From contig WEDG01005554.1 of NCBI GenBank assembly GCA_017591395.1, forward strand, positions 1 through 64,000: a stretch of 64,000 nt of DNA. The letters are read 5' to 3'. Positions 53,860 through 64,000 of this stretch are shown in pieces (the first letter of the stretch is position 1; each line of letters opens with the position of its first letter). The notes beneath the pieces are model-generated. The model was not told the origin of the DNA. It saw only the letters and a program-made list of their open reading frames with translations, and did no database searches. The position numbers were made by a program, and so were the translations under genes. Origin of the DNA: Schistocephalus solidus (lineage: Eukaryota; Platyhelminthes; Cestoda; Diphyllobothriidea; Diphyllobothriidae).

Positions 53860-56800
53860 GAAGATCGTCTTTATTTAAAAAATAGGGGCAGGAAAGACAA
53901 AACTGCTCCACAAGGGCATATGAGCGTAGTACTAAAGGATAACAGGAGATCCAGTAATTGCCAAAGAATACATTAACATACTGCGCTCAGGAGTGTTAGT
54001 TTGCATGAGAATCGATGATGAAGCTGAGGCATGCACAGATCAGTATTCAGATTGTGATTTTGATGATGGTTTTTGGCAAAAGAAACGCGGGTGTTTTTAA
54101 ATGAGCACGCAATGTGACACAATCTTTTGGTGATCATTTTGTGGGGGCATGGGTTATGGAGATATCATACTTCATGGAGAAAACGATGCATGAAAGACAT
54201 AATTTAATGACGGACTTCTAAATTCCCGATGGTCCTTTCTCGAAATCATGGAGAAGGCTGCTTGAGCAGGAAGAGGAAAATATAAGGTTAATTGAATCAG
54301 TTTTAAGCTAAATCTGCAGTCTTCGCTTAAAGTAGACAGATTATTTGATAGCCTTAAATCCATTTGCAGGTTATTTCAAATAAAGCAATACCTGGAAGCA
54401 AAAAACGGAGATCGTTTAGATGTTGAGGATATAGAAGGATGTATAATAAGTGAAAAATTACAAAGGTTGTATGGACGACTAACAGGGGGTAAGGGCTGGA
54501 ATTCGGGAAATATTTGAATTATTGTTTAGGCGAAAAAGAATGCAGAAGCCAACATCCAGTTTCCGAACCCATAGAAATTTTAGGTTGGTTCGCCGGCATC
54601 TATTCGAGTAGGAGGTAGTTAAACGTTTTTAAGGTTAGCGTTTCCGAGTAAAATGTTTTTGGAACTTTTCAATTTGAGATCGGCTAAACTCGGTATTTAA
54701 CCAAAGAATGGCCAGCAATATTCAAGTAGGGAAAATACAAACATTCGATAAAGTCTTTATTTTATTTCAGGAAGATAGAAATTATAAGAAACAAAGCCAC
54801 TTTGCAACTTTGTTTGTAATTTTGTCAGCATGAGGCAACAGATCTAAATTATTTGTGTAGCTTAAACCAATGTCCTTGATTGTGGAATATTCATTCATGT
54901 GTGTGCCTTGAAAAATAACTGGTTTGTGGAAGTATGTCAAGCCAAAGCACATGCAAAAACATTAAGAAGGTGAGAATTCCATTTGCCACGTTAAGCTCCA
55001 CGTGGAAATTGCATGCAAGTCTGCATGGATTACTTCAAGGCATCTTTGGGCCGAAGATCCAGAGGGGGAATATATGCATTTAAGATCATCCGCATAAATA
55101 AAAGAATGAGAGTGTTTAAATGCTGATGAAATATCAGTGATGATAAGCAAAAACGAAAGAGCACCGAGCATGGTCCCTTGAAGCACACCGCTTACAATAG
55201 GGGTCTCAACTGAAAATGAGGACCCAAGTTAGAACTTTTGTTAACTATTAATTAGATATGACGTAATAAAATCGGTAATGGGACTATGAAAACCTAAGGC
55301 TTCTAGCTTAACTATGAACCTCCTATGGGGCCCTTTGTCAAAGGCCTTGCTAAGATCAAATTGGATAACAACCACAGAAAAATGATCATTACAAAGAGAT
55401 GATAATAGATTTAGAAAAGACATGTGGCATGTTTCACAAGAGCGATCGGGTAGGAAGCCATGTTTGGGAGCGCTAAGAAGCAGATTGGTTATGCAAAAAT
55501 CTGTAATTTGTATGGTAATTAGTTTTTCAAAAAGCTTCTCGTGAGAAGGTACATTATGAACACCACAAAAATTGTGAAAATCCAAACCTACACCAGATTT
55601 ATCTACAGAACTAACAAAAGAGGTTTTCCAATAATCAGGAACGAAACTATTCTTGAGAAAAACTGAGAAAACAAAAGGTGCAAAATCACTAAGATGTTTC
55701 ATAAGGGAATTTGTGATTTTGTCGGTTCCAACTGAGTGTGATTGAGTAAGTTGGCTTTTAGGTTTCTAAGGAGCTGAGGGAACGAAATCAATGTAAGTGA
55801 AAAACTCATGAGATGTCAGTGGAATCGAAGGGATGGGATTGGTTTCAAGGGTTAAATGTTTGGCAAAGAAGGAATGTTACAATTCTGCTCGGTCAAAAAC
55901 CTCTGTAATGAAATAATTATTGCAATCGAGTAAGGTTGAAATGAATTTGTAAGATTTAGGGGAAGAATGGAGGCAAAACACTTGAGCAACAGATTTGGAA
56001 GTATTATCATCGCTAATTACTAGAGAATCCCTACGCCTAGCTCACGTAACCCTAATTTTGAAGCTTAGTCAAATATGTATGCGATCCTTAAGTGGACAGA
56101 TAACGAACATATGGACGGATCCTTAAGCTGCTTTCATAATTTTTTTAGTCAATTTTGAATAAAGTGTGGGATGGTGGAAGAAGCAACATTTAATGTAAAG
56201 GTCTTTTGTGGAATGAAATTGAGGAGGCCTTCTGTTATGACTTGCAATGTACCGTGGAAAAAACGTAGATCATTTCTTGAAAAAAAGCTTGGCCAATCCA
56301 GAAGGCTTGTTAAATTGTTAAATAATTCTTTGTTGACATGAGCAATGTCAAAATAGGTACATTAGATTTCTGGCTTTTTAGAGGAGCACACTGGAAAGAA
56401 ACAATGAAGTAATGCGTTATCACTTGTACAGAGGTTTTTATGGAAATTCCGTAGTAAAGAATGGATGCAATTAGTAAAAATTAAATATAAAATAAAAATG
56501 TTCTAGGCACTGAGCTGACCAATTGAGACATGTTTGAAGCGTTAATAGAGTTTAACAAGTTCTCAAATTTTGGGGCGAATTATTTGCATGCCAGCTGATT
56601 TCTGGCAAATTAAAATCTCCTACGATTGATTTGGCATCAAACGGAGCTTCTATAACTTTTTCAAAGAGTTCACAGTGCTAACTTTCATTGCTGGAATAAC
56701 ATGGAGGATTTTAGACACAGCCAATTATGGCTTTTTTCTTGTGCGGGAGGACAACTGAAACGAAACACGTATTTCTAGAAAACGTAGAAATTATAAGATC

Positions 56801-58270
56801 ATAAGAGACGAACTAACGTAAAGAAAATAACCACGGCCACTTTTTCAACACCTTCTTGTCGATATAAACTACAATTTTTTAAATCGAGCGTGAGTCTGAA
56901 GTTAGAGCATTAGCCCAGGATTCTGTGAAGCCCATAATATCTGGGTCAAACTCAAAAGCTACACTTCTTAGCGCAGTCAGCATTTCCATGACTGAGCTCG
57001 CGCTAAGTGAAAATATACAGAGAGTATTTGTGAAACGCGTGATACGCTCATTAGTGTGTATAAAAAAGAAAGACTTGGGGGAGGGGAAGTAAACTTTAGG
57101 GAAGAAGGTGTGGGTGGAAAGTAAAATTGCTGCGTTATACATTTTGCTATGTTTTTTTACCGTAAACTCAATAAGGATTATTGCACGGAAACATATTTGG
57201 CTGGTAAACATTGAGAGAAAGGCTATTTTCTGCGTAAGCGAAAATAGGAGAAGGCCTTAAAATAGGATCTTAAGGAATATTGGAATAATATGGGGGTGGA
57301 GAATAAGATTTGAAAATGTAACAAATATTTCAGGAAAACTGTTTCCATAAGGGGTAGAGTAAACTAATTTAAGAGCCTGAGAAGTTGCTGTGTTGGGATG
57401 ATTGCAAAGGAAATTTCGTGTATGTACAGCACATGCTGGAGGGATAGGAGGTTTTACAACTTTAATGACGCTTTTATTTTTGGAACTTAAATTAGGGGCA
57501 TACTTAGACTTTTCCGGGGTATTTATAAGTTTATTAGATTGAACAGCTGAGACCAGAGTGGATGGCGTGAAATGGCAACGAAGCGGAAATGACTAAGTTT
57601 TTTGGACCATGGAACCAGTGGGAATATAAGGAAAACAAATTTGAAATAGAGAAGCAGCCGGTGTTGACACCTTAGACGGCGTCCCTGACATTAAATGTGG
57701 GCTTCTGACATAGTGGAAAGCTATTGAGTTTGAAATTCCTATTCGCTTAGCACAATGCGTTAATGGATTCATTGGAAGTAAAGTGGGAGGTGAAGTTAAG
57801 GGTATTTAAACCGGACAAAAGAGGATATTGCTGTACCGTTTGGCCATACTTATTGATCATAGACTGAGAGGCCAAAGACCTATGCGAGAGGGAAGATCCA
57901 TATCTTCACCCCATCGGCGTAGGAAAAATTGTGCAACTTGTAGATAATAAGAAATTTGACATCGTTGTGCAAACATGGAGTCCACTTCGATTGGTGAAAA
58001 AATTGTTACTAATACAGGTGGATTTTTACCACATGAGGAGAGAAATTTGGCCTCGACACTTTTTTAGTTGAAGCCGCACGAGTACAGGAAGTCTATGATG
58101 TAAACTTCCATAGTTAGTCTGTCTCAGGAAAAAAAATTTAAAAAAAAATTATAATTTCGTTTCTGTCAATCTAATGTTTCACTGGCAACCAAATGGATGA
58201 GTGTCCAGACGCTGACATTCCTGAGAGAGAATAGTAGAGATATTACCATCGTAATGAGAGGGAATAGCAG
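53860..58270 (-). mobile_element. CR1-like family C, copy 3 (nearly full-length, decayed)
   Basis: Minus-strand element aligning with 27.3-31.7 kb. The 3' UTR begins near 53860, the ORF2 end near 54230, the palm near 55090, the endonuclease start near 57000, and ORF1 extends to about 58270, lacking only the first 50 or so codons. It is much more diverged than copy 1 and riddled with stops and indels. Confidence 0.8.
54230..57211 (-). pseudogene. Family C copy 3 ORF2
   Basis: Readable pieces: endonuclease start SLSASSVMEMLTALRSVAFE and DIMGFTESWANAL (57211-56879), where the conserved Asn of the first motif has become Ser; fingers VPDYWKTSFVSSVDKSGVGL, HGFLPDRSCETCHMSFLNLL and VVVIQFDLSKAFDKGPHRRF (55702-55241); palm GTMLGALSFLLIITDISSAF and FIYADDLKCIYSPSG (55186-54962). 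The rest is in broken frames. Confidence 0.8.
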
Positions 58271-58285
58271 AATATCACAATCCCT

Positions 58286-59440
58286 CACATTATTTTGCCA
58301 AGACTAAAGAAATTGAGGAAGCAATTAAAAGATCAATATACTAGTTCGTATTCTGTACATCTAAAGATTGCAGAGATTTTTGAATTAGCCTTTAAGATTC
58401 GTCTTATACGTGACAGACAGAGGGCGTCTTGCGCACTCAGCGAGTCAAACTCTGCAACATCTGTTGCTCAACTGTTCCGCCGTCGATCCTTCTCTTAACG
58501 AGGTTATGAAATTCCTCCATTACTAAACGAAGACACGAACTTCGTTCTCGAACACTATGAGAAGGCAGAAATTTTAGTGCATTCTTTGCAAATCATCTTT
58601 CGATGGAATCTGAACCGGTTCCGATGTTCCAGGCATCCTCATTCAATGTTATCAGTACCATTGATTTCTCCATAGAACTAATTCGTAAGCAAATAATTCG
58701 TCTGAAAAACACGCATATTTCGGTGTCTGATTTCATTCAAAACTCAATTATTAAGAGAGTGCCGAGCTTTCCCCGATTGCTTAGCCACGGATTCTTTCCT
58801 AACTCATGGAAGACACCTATTTTTTTTCTGTTGTCAAGTCGGGATCTCGTTCGGATGTAAATAATTATCGAGGCGTTCACGAAAACCCCGCACTAGCAAC
58901 ACTTCTTGAAAAAAATATTTTGAATCAAATTCTCGAATATTGCTTAGAAAAAAAGCTCTTAAGCGACTCGCAATATGGTTTTCTACCTGGGAGATCATGC
59001 GAAGTGTGTCACTTAGCTTTTCTTAACCTCGTCACATCCCTTCGTAATGAGCAGCAGTCAGTGGTTGTGATCTACTTTGACCTGAGCAAAGCCTTTGTCA
59101 AGGTACCACACAGACGTCTTCTGGTGAAACTTCCTGGACCCCTAGTAATTCAAAATAGTACACTTTTAGAACGATCAGCCATAAAAGACTTAGGTCTAAG
59201 TTACATGAATAAGCTAGCATTATCGCCTCATGCAGATCGAATTTCTGCAAAGGCTGCACAGATATGTGGTTTTATGTCACATAATTTCGTCCTTCCGGAT
59301 ATAAAGTTAAACCTGCACCGCATGTTTATTCTTCCTATCCTAGAATACTGCTGTCCCCTATTTGGGCTGATGAACGCCTCTGACCGCAGTAAGATGGAAA
59401 ATGTTCAGAGAGTATTTACTCGAAAAGCTCTTCGTCAAAA
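58286..59440 (+). mobile_element. CR1-like family C, copy 4 (truncated at both ends, internal deletion)
   Basis: Plus-strand copy placed head to head with copy 3. It begins in the ORF2 linker (LKKLRKQLKD, IAEIFELAFKIRL) and ends in the thumb at ENVQRVFTRKALR, where it meets family A. It belongs to a somewhat different subfamily than copy 1. Confidence 0.8.
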
Positions 59441-59444
59441 TTAA
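58806..59444 (+). pseudogene. Family C copy 4 reverse transcriptase lacking the palm
   Basis: 212 open codons: SVVKSGSRSDVNNYRGVHEN, YGFLPGRSCEVCHLAFLNLV, VVIYFDLSKAFVKVPHRRLL and then directly PGPLVIQNSTLLERSAIKDL and LILPILEYCCPLFGLMNASD-like sequence. Compared with copy 1 about 130 residues are missing in frame between HRRLLVKL and PGPLVI, including the QG..LGP and FIYADD motifs. Such a protein cannot polymerise DNA. The open frame is probably a chance effect of an in-frame deletion. Confidence 0.8.
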
Positions 59445-61851
59445 CGAAGGATCTCCTGATTGCGCCTAAGATACACATAGCTTTCTTTACAATATTCGCA
59501 CAGTGCGACGATGGTTTAAGAGGGGATTTTATCCATATACCCAAGTCATTTAGAGTATTTACCTCCTGTAGTTGGTGACCACTGATGAAATACTGAAAGT
59601 CAAACTTAATCATCCTTCTGGAACTAGACCGCAGTCGGATTATTTGGCATTTGTTAAAATAAAGGGTCAGCAGCCACTCATCACACCATGTTTGCAAGTG
59701 ATCTAAGTTTTGTTGTAATTTCCGCGCACCCTCCGGTTTTCAATCGAGTTCCATAACTTCAGATCGTCAGCGAACTCTACCTTCTCACATGTCAGACAAT
59801 CAAGGCAGTCGTTCACGTATATCAGAAATAGAATGAGACCCAGAACGCTGCCCTGTGGAACTCCACTGTGAACGGTTTCCAAGTGAGACTTGGCGTCTCC
59901 AATACAAACACGCTGGCGCCTGCCTGTGAGAAAGTCGGCCAACCATTTAAGTGGGTTGCCAGTCACACACATTTGGCGCAGCTTAAAGATCAGACGTCTG
60001 TGTGGAACCCTGTCAAAGGCTTTGCTTAAGTCAATGTAGACCGCATCGACTGACAAACCTATTTCTAAGGTTTTTTCCAACTTTCCATGGATGTGAGCAG
60101 GTTTGTGAGGCAGGATCGACCACTTCGAAATCCATGTTAATATGAACTCAGCAAGTTATTCTCTTCAAGATTCCTAATCAGTTCCGTTTTGATTATCTTC
60201 TCCATAATTTTGCAACAGATACTTGTGCGGCTGACTGGTCGGAAACTGTTTGGTGATGTCGTCTCTCCTCCTTTATAGATGGGGGTTATGTTGGCTATCT
60301 TCCACTCGGTAGGCAGAGCCCCCGCCTCCATCGAACTTTCAAATATCTTGGAGAGCGGAGAGGCCAGCTGGTCAGTGAGATCATTGAGAACTTTTGCGGA
60401 TATAACATCTCTGCCAGGTGATTTAGTGGGCTGTAGCTGTTAAAGAGTTTTTCTTACTGTGTCCATTGGTAACGACACCGTGCTTATTTTGTTTGTAGAT
60501 GTGGCAGTACTGTAGTATTCTTCCTCGTTAAAAAGGTGGTTTCTCTGTATACATGGACATAAAGAAATTGGATAAGAGGCTGGACTTATCAGAGTTATCA
60601 ATCAACCTGTTTCCCTGATAGTCGTTTAGACAAGAAATGCAGTCCCGATTTTGTTAAGCCTTATTAACGTAAGCAAAAAACTTTTTCGAATTTCTTGGTA
60701 TGTTTTTGACTATTTCTGTCTCGAAGGCTGATCTTTCCTTTCTCAGAAGGATCCGACACCGATTTCGCTGTTTCATAAAAGCGAAAATTTTTTAGGGTTG
60801 TTGATATCTGGCATATGTTATCCACAGTCTTCTTTTCTTCTTGTGATTCCTTTTTATTTTCGATGTCACCCACTCAGGTCGGAGACGCACGATCGCCATT
60901 TAAGTGGGCAGAATTTCTCCACCAACTGCTGAATCAAGTGACAAATAAAGAACCAGGCAGCGCTTGGGTCAGGTTCATATGCAGGGCTCCAGTCTATCCC
61001 ATTCAGTTATTCTTTCATTTTGGGAATATCCCCTTTCCATACATTTCTCTCCCTAACTGCACGACGTTTGGGTACAGAAAAATGACTGTACTCCCAAGCA
61101 AGAACGCAATGATCACTTCATCCTAGCGGCACGTAAGGATTTAATGCAAGGATACAATTGTCGTCTCTACTAATGATTCGATCCAAAGAGCTGGACTGCT
61201 GCACAGTTCGGAACCGCGTCTCCATTGTTACATGTTGGGAAAGAAACTCGTCATTTACTAACTGAACTAATTTCTGTTCGAATGAATTTTCCGATCGCGA
61301 GCAGTACATTGACACCCAATCGATATCGGGAGCGTTGAAATCTCCAAGTATTTAGAAGAGTTTTCTACCTCTGTGAGGAGTGCTTCGTCCGTATCCATTC
61401 GCTGTCCTGGGGGTCGATATACCACGGCAATATGGAGGTCTGCTTGGTTTGGAACTTTCAGTTTATAACTAAGTATTTCGCAAGACGAGTTCCTATTTGG
61501 CGAGGGCCCATCCGGAATGAAGTCAATGCCTTCTCGTATGAACGTTGCGATTCCATCATCCCTACATCCGTTTTTATCCATGCAGATAAGCTGAAATCCG
61601 TCTATCCTGACTTCTGTGTCTGCGATTTTTTCATTTAATCATGTTTCAGTTAGAGCTATAAAGTCAGGTTGTGAATAGTCCACGACCAGTTTGATTTCAT
61701 CCATTTTGTTCAATAGACTCTGCACATTTGTGTACATCATTTTAATCTTTTTTTGTTCCATCGATTTCTGAAGATTTATGTTTCTTTCTTCCACATGGTG
61801 ATTATTGCTGGATATTTTACAAGATATATCCAGTCTCCTATCTGGGTTCAA
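59420..61851 (-). pseudogene. Family A copy 3 ORF2
   Basis: Endonuclease: KMMYTNVQSLLNKMDEIKLV, DFIALTET (61720-61640), IATFIREGIDFIPD, LHIAVVYRPPGQRMDTDEAL (61581-61400), then SLDRIISRDDN (61315-61118). Reverse transcriptase: PTEWKIANITPIYKGGETTS (60310), VYIDLSKAFDRVPHRRLIFK (60030), HSGVPQGSVLGLILFLIYVN and CEKVEFADDLKLWNSIENR (59800), MQTWCDEWLLTLYFNKCQII. The catalytic FADD is kept. Stops occur after ALTET (61637), after LLSSY (60137) and elsewhere. Confidence 0.85.
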
Positions 61852-61944
61852 ATCTACAGGTATTTAGTAGGGCTTTTGACCGGCGTGGTTGCCGTCAATT
61901 TACCGGATGTTCCCATAAAAACGAGCGCACCGTTTTGACGATTT
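59420..61944 (-). mobile_element. CR1-like family A, copy 3
   Basis: Minus-strand copy from the end of ORF1 (61944) to the reverse transcriptase thumb (AIRRSFVNFDEELFE, 59420-59465). The 3' remainder is missing, replaced by family C copy 4. The 5' side is interrupted by family G at 61945, which splits ORF1 at aaaatcgtcaaaac. It serves as the guide that shows parts 1-3 of the main copy are one element. Confidence 0.85.
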
Positions 61945-64000
61945 TTAGTCACTTTAAGTCACTTTATTGAGGGAAGTAGGCTTTCGCCGTTGAGCTCCCC
62001 ATTCACATGCAAAAATGTCAATAGTACAAACGTTTACGGTCATAAATCTGACAAATGAAAATGTAGGGTCATCGATATGTGTGGGCCAGGCGCAACCTGC
62101 CACTGTTTACACTATCTTCATTATATTGACAATAGTTTCTCAGAAAATGAATATCTGGTTTGAATTTAAATGTGTCAACAGTTTCTGAAAGGATCACCTC
62201 GTCAGGGAGTCCGTTCCACGCTCCAACGATCTTCTGCGAAAAGGTGTTCCGACGGACTTCCGTGTGGACAAACTTCCTCTGCAGTTTAAAGGGATGACCC
62301 CGCATATGTTCCGTCCCAGCCAATTCGAAGAAGTCAGCAAATTATAGGGCACAATCGCGGCCTCTGACAATCCGGTAGGTTTGGATGAGGTCACCGCGTA
62401 GTTGCCTGTAATTTAGAGGAAACAAAACAAGTTCAACCAGTCGGCTTCGTAAGGCAGATGACTTAGATTCTTGACCATCTTCGTAGCCCTCGCCTGCACT
62501 CGTTCCAGCTGTAGATAATCCTTCTTAAACCACGGACGCCAGGCCTGGATGGCATATTCCAAGTTAGATCGAACAAATACCCCGTAGGTTTTTTGGAAGA
62601 GTTCCTTATAAATCTGCACAAATCCACGTCTGAGCGTAAATAAGACCTGTGTAGCACGTTTAGCTGCCTTTAAACACTGTGAAGATTGTTTAAGTGAGTA
62701 GTTTATTAGAACACCGAGGTCTTTCTGTTCCTCAACAATTGAAAGGGTCTGCCCATTGAGAATGTATTGGTAGGAATCATCCTCCTCACTGGTCCTTCTG
62801 GTACGCAGTCTTAGGACCATTCACTTCCCAACGTTAAAATTTAAGAGCCAACGAGCAGACCAGCTGCTAAGACGGTTGAAATCCTCTTGAAGTGCGTGCC
62901 TATCGAAATCAGATCTGATGACCCTCCACAATTTAACATCATCTGCAAACATGATGGCACTGCAATCCAGGTCGTCGACACAGTCGTTGATGTACACTAA
63001 GAAGAGTAACGGCCCTAATACTGAGCCTTGGGGACACCACTTAGAACCGGAGTAGGTGTTGACTTCGAGGTATCGATGCACACAGTTTGCAATCTATCTG
63101 TAAGAAAGTCTGCGATCCATGTCAACAGCATTCCTCTTATGCCGATTTCAGATAATTTGTAGATGAGACGTTTTGTGTGGGACACTGTCAAACGCCTTCT
63201 TGAAATCAGTGTTTATGACGTGCACGAGTCCACTGCTCTGTGGAGATTAATAAACTAGAAAGACAGGAGCGATTCTGTCTGAAGCCATGCTGGCGATCTG
63301 AGAGTAATTGGTTTTCCTCAAGGAACTTCATGGTTGCCTTCTTGATTATTGATCCCATTATGTTACAGCAAATGGAGGTTAGGCTGACAGGCCGATCATA
63401 AGTGACATTAGATCGAGCACCACTCTTCTATATGGGGTATATATTTTCTGCCTTCCATTCGGATGGCAGTTTCCCTGCTTCAAATGACGAATTAAATATA
63501 TTCGCTAGTGGTTTGGACAGTTCACTGGCCAGTTGTTTCAAGAACTTGGCCGGTATATAGTCCGGACCAGATGACTTCGCTTCTATCAGATTTCGCATTT
63601 CTCGTTCCACGAGAGGTTCCTGGAAGATTATATATTCAAGCTCTCAACTGGCGTCTATAACAGCACTGCTGACCTGGTCAAGCTGAAGTTCCGGTTCTCT
63701 AGTGAATACCGAGGCAAAAAAACCGACCTAAGTACTCGGCTTTGTCGCAATTTTCAACGACTTCAACATCATTCCCATCCATGAGTACTGCTACTGGGTC
63801 CTTGTTTTTTAATCGACTATTGATATAATGGAATAAAATTTTTGGTTTATATTCAGCCTGTTGAATAATCCTTGATTCATAGTTCTTCCTTGCCTGACGA
63901 ATCATTCTTTTTACAGCGTTTCTTTGATGACGAAATTCTTTGAGATGCTCTGCTGACCCTGTTTCCCTGAATACCTTCCATTTTTTATTCTTCTTCTTTA
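61945..64000 (-). mobile_element. CR1-like family G, 3' part (runs off the window)
   Basis: Minus-strand element inserted in the ORF1 of family A copy 3. The 3' end at 61945-61975 has CCTACTTCCCTCAATAAA followed by two gtgactta-like units. The 5' part lies beyond 64000. It is related to family B (same general protein) but distinct. Confidence 0.85.
62069..63905 (-). pseudogene. Family G reverse transcriptase
   Basis: Linker: MIRQARKNYESRIIQQAEYK, KPKILFHYINSRLKN (63905-63800). Fingers: SSGPDYIPAKFLKQLASELS and GKLPSEWKAENIYPI (63570-63430). Palm: PQGSVLGPLLFLVYINDCVD and IMFADDVKLWRVI (63050-62940). Thumb: VLINYSLKQSSQCLKAAKRA, FVRSNLEYAIQAWRPWFKKD (62730-62530). C-terminus: MRGHPFKLQRKFVHTEVRRN, GAWNGLPDEVI (62300-62200). 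Catalytic residues are present, but stops and frameshifts (near 63610, 63200, 62820, 62410) break the gene. Confidence 0.85.

Noticed and set aside
53860..59440. 5' inversion (twin priming) of a single family C insertion
   Set aside because: In twin priming the inverted piece holds sequence missing from the other piece. Copy 4 repeats reverse transcriptase sequence already present in copy 3.

Overview
The window reads as repeat-rich intergenic and intronic DNA from a flatworm, most likely a diphyllobothriidean tapeworm (Spirometra, Dibothriocephalus or Schistocephalus type). This is inference. It rests on an RTE-like retrotransposon at 44.4-51.8 kb with a tail of C2H2 zinc fingers (a design I associate with those genomes), on the mix of CR1-like, RTE-like, Penelope-like and Gypsy elements, and on a coding exon that begins one base after a strong 3' splice site, as expected where mRNAs receive a spliced leader. 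There is no bacterial signal.

Host genes are few and on the minus strand. Two exons (9453-9566 and 2645-2807) encode the N-terminus of a BSDC1-like protein; they join in phase across a 6.6 kb intron holding an 809-bp near-perfect tandem duplication, microsatellites and tRNA-like relics. From about 15.4 down to 13.4 kb lies a decayed multi-exon gene that combines a transposase-like 'IDGLP...WPIL' region with a C-terminal DUF4806-like domain. One unassigned exon candidate sits at 12170-12407.

The rest is transposable elements. 0.4-2.0 kb: 3' part of a Penelope-like element (PLE) with a GIY-YIG domain and an inverted terminal unit. 16.5-18.1 kb: CR1-like family C fragment. 18.9-24.2 kb: family A 5' piece, family B (endonuclease plus reverse transcriptase) and SINEs. 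24.9-40.6 kb: one family A element, split by a 5.2 kb nearly intact family C element and by a D-type pair, so that three pieces of A lie in order on the plus strand. 40.7-42.7 kb: Gypsy pol fragment and a cluster of SINEs. 43.0-44.4 kb: second PLE. 44.4-51.8 kb: zinc-finger RTE-like element, itself split by a 2.46 kb insertion. 52-59.4 kb: family D and C fragments, including two C copies head to head. 59.4-64 kb: family A copy interrupted by family G.

The non-LTR elements copy themselves by target-primed reverse transcription using an endonuclease (APE-type, or GIY-YIG in the PLEs) and a reverse transcriptase. All but one copy are clearly broken. The exception, family C at 27.1-32.3 kb, is damaged almost only by single-base homopolymer indels. 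Distances, boundaries and family letters (A, B, C, D, E/S, G, H, I) are my own working labels from reading the sequence; no database search was run.
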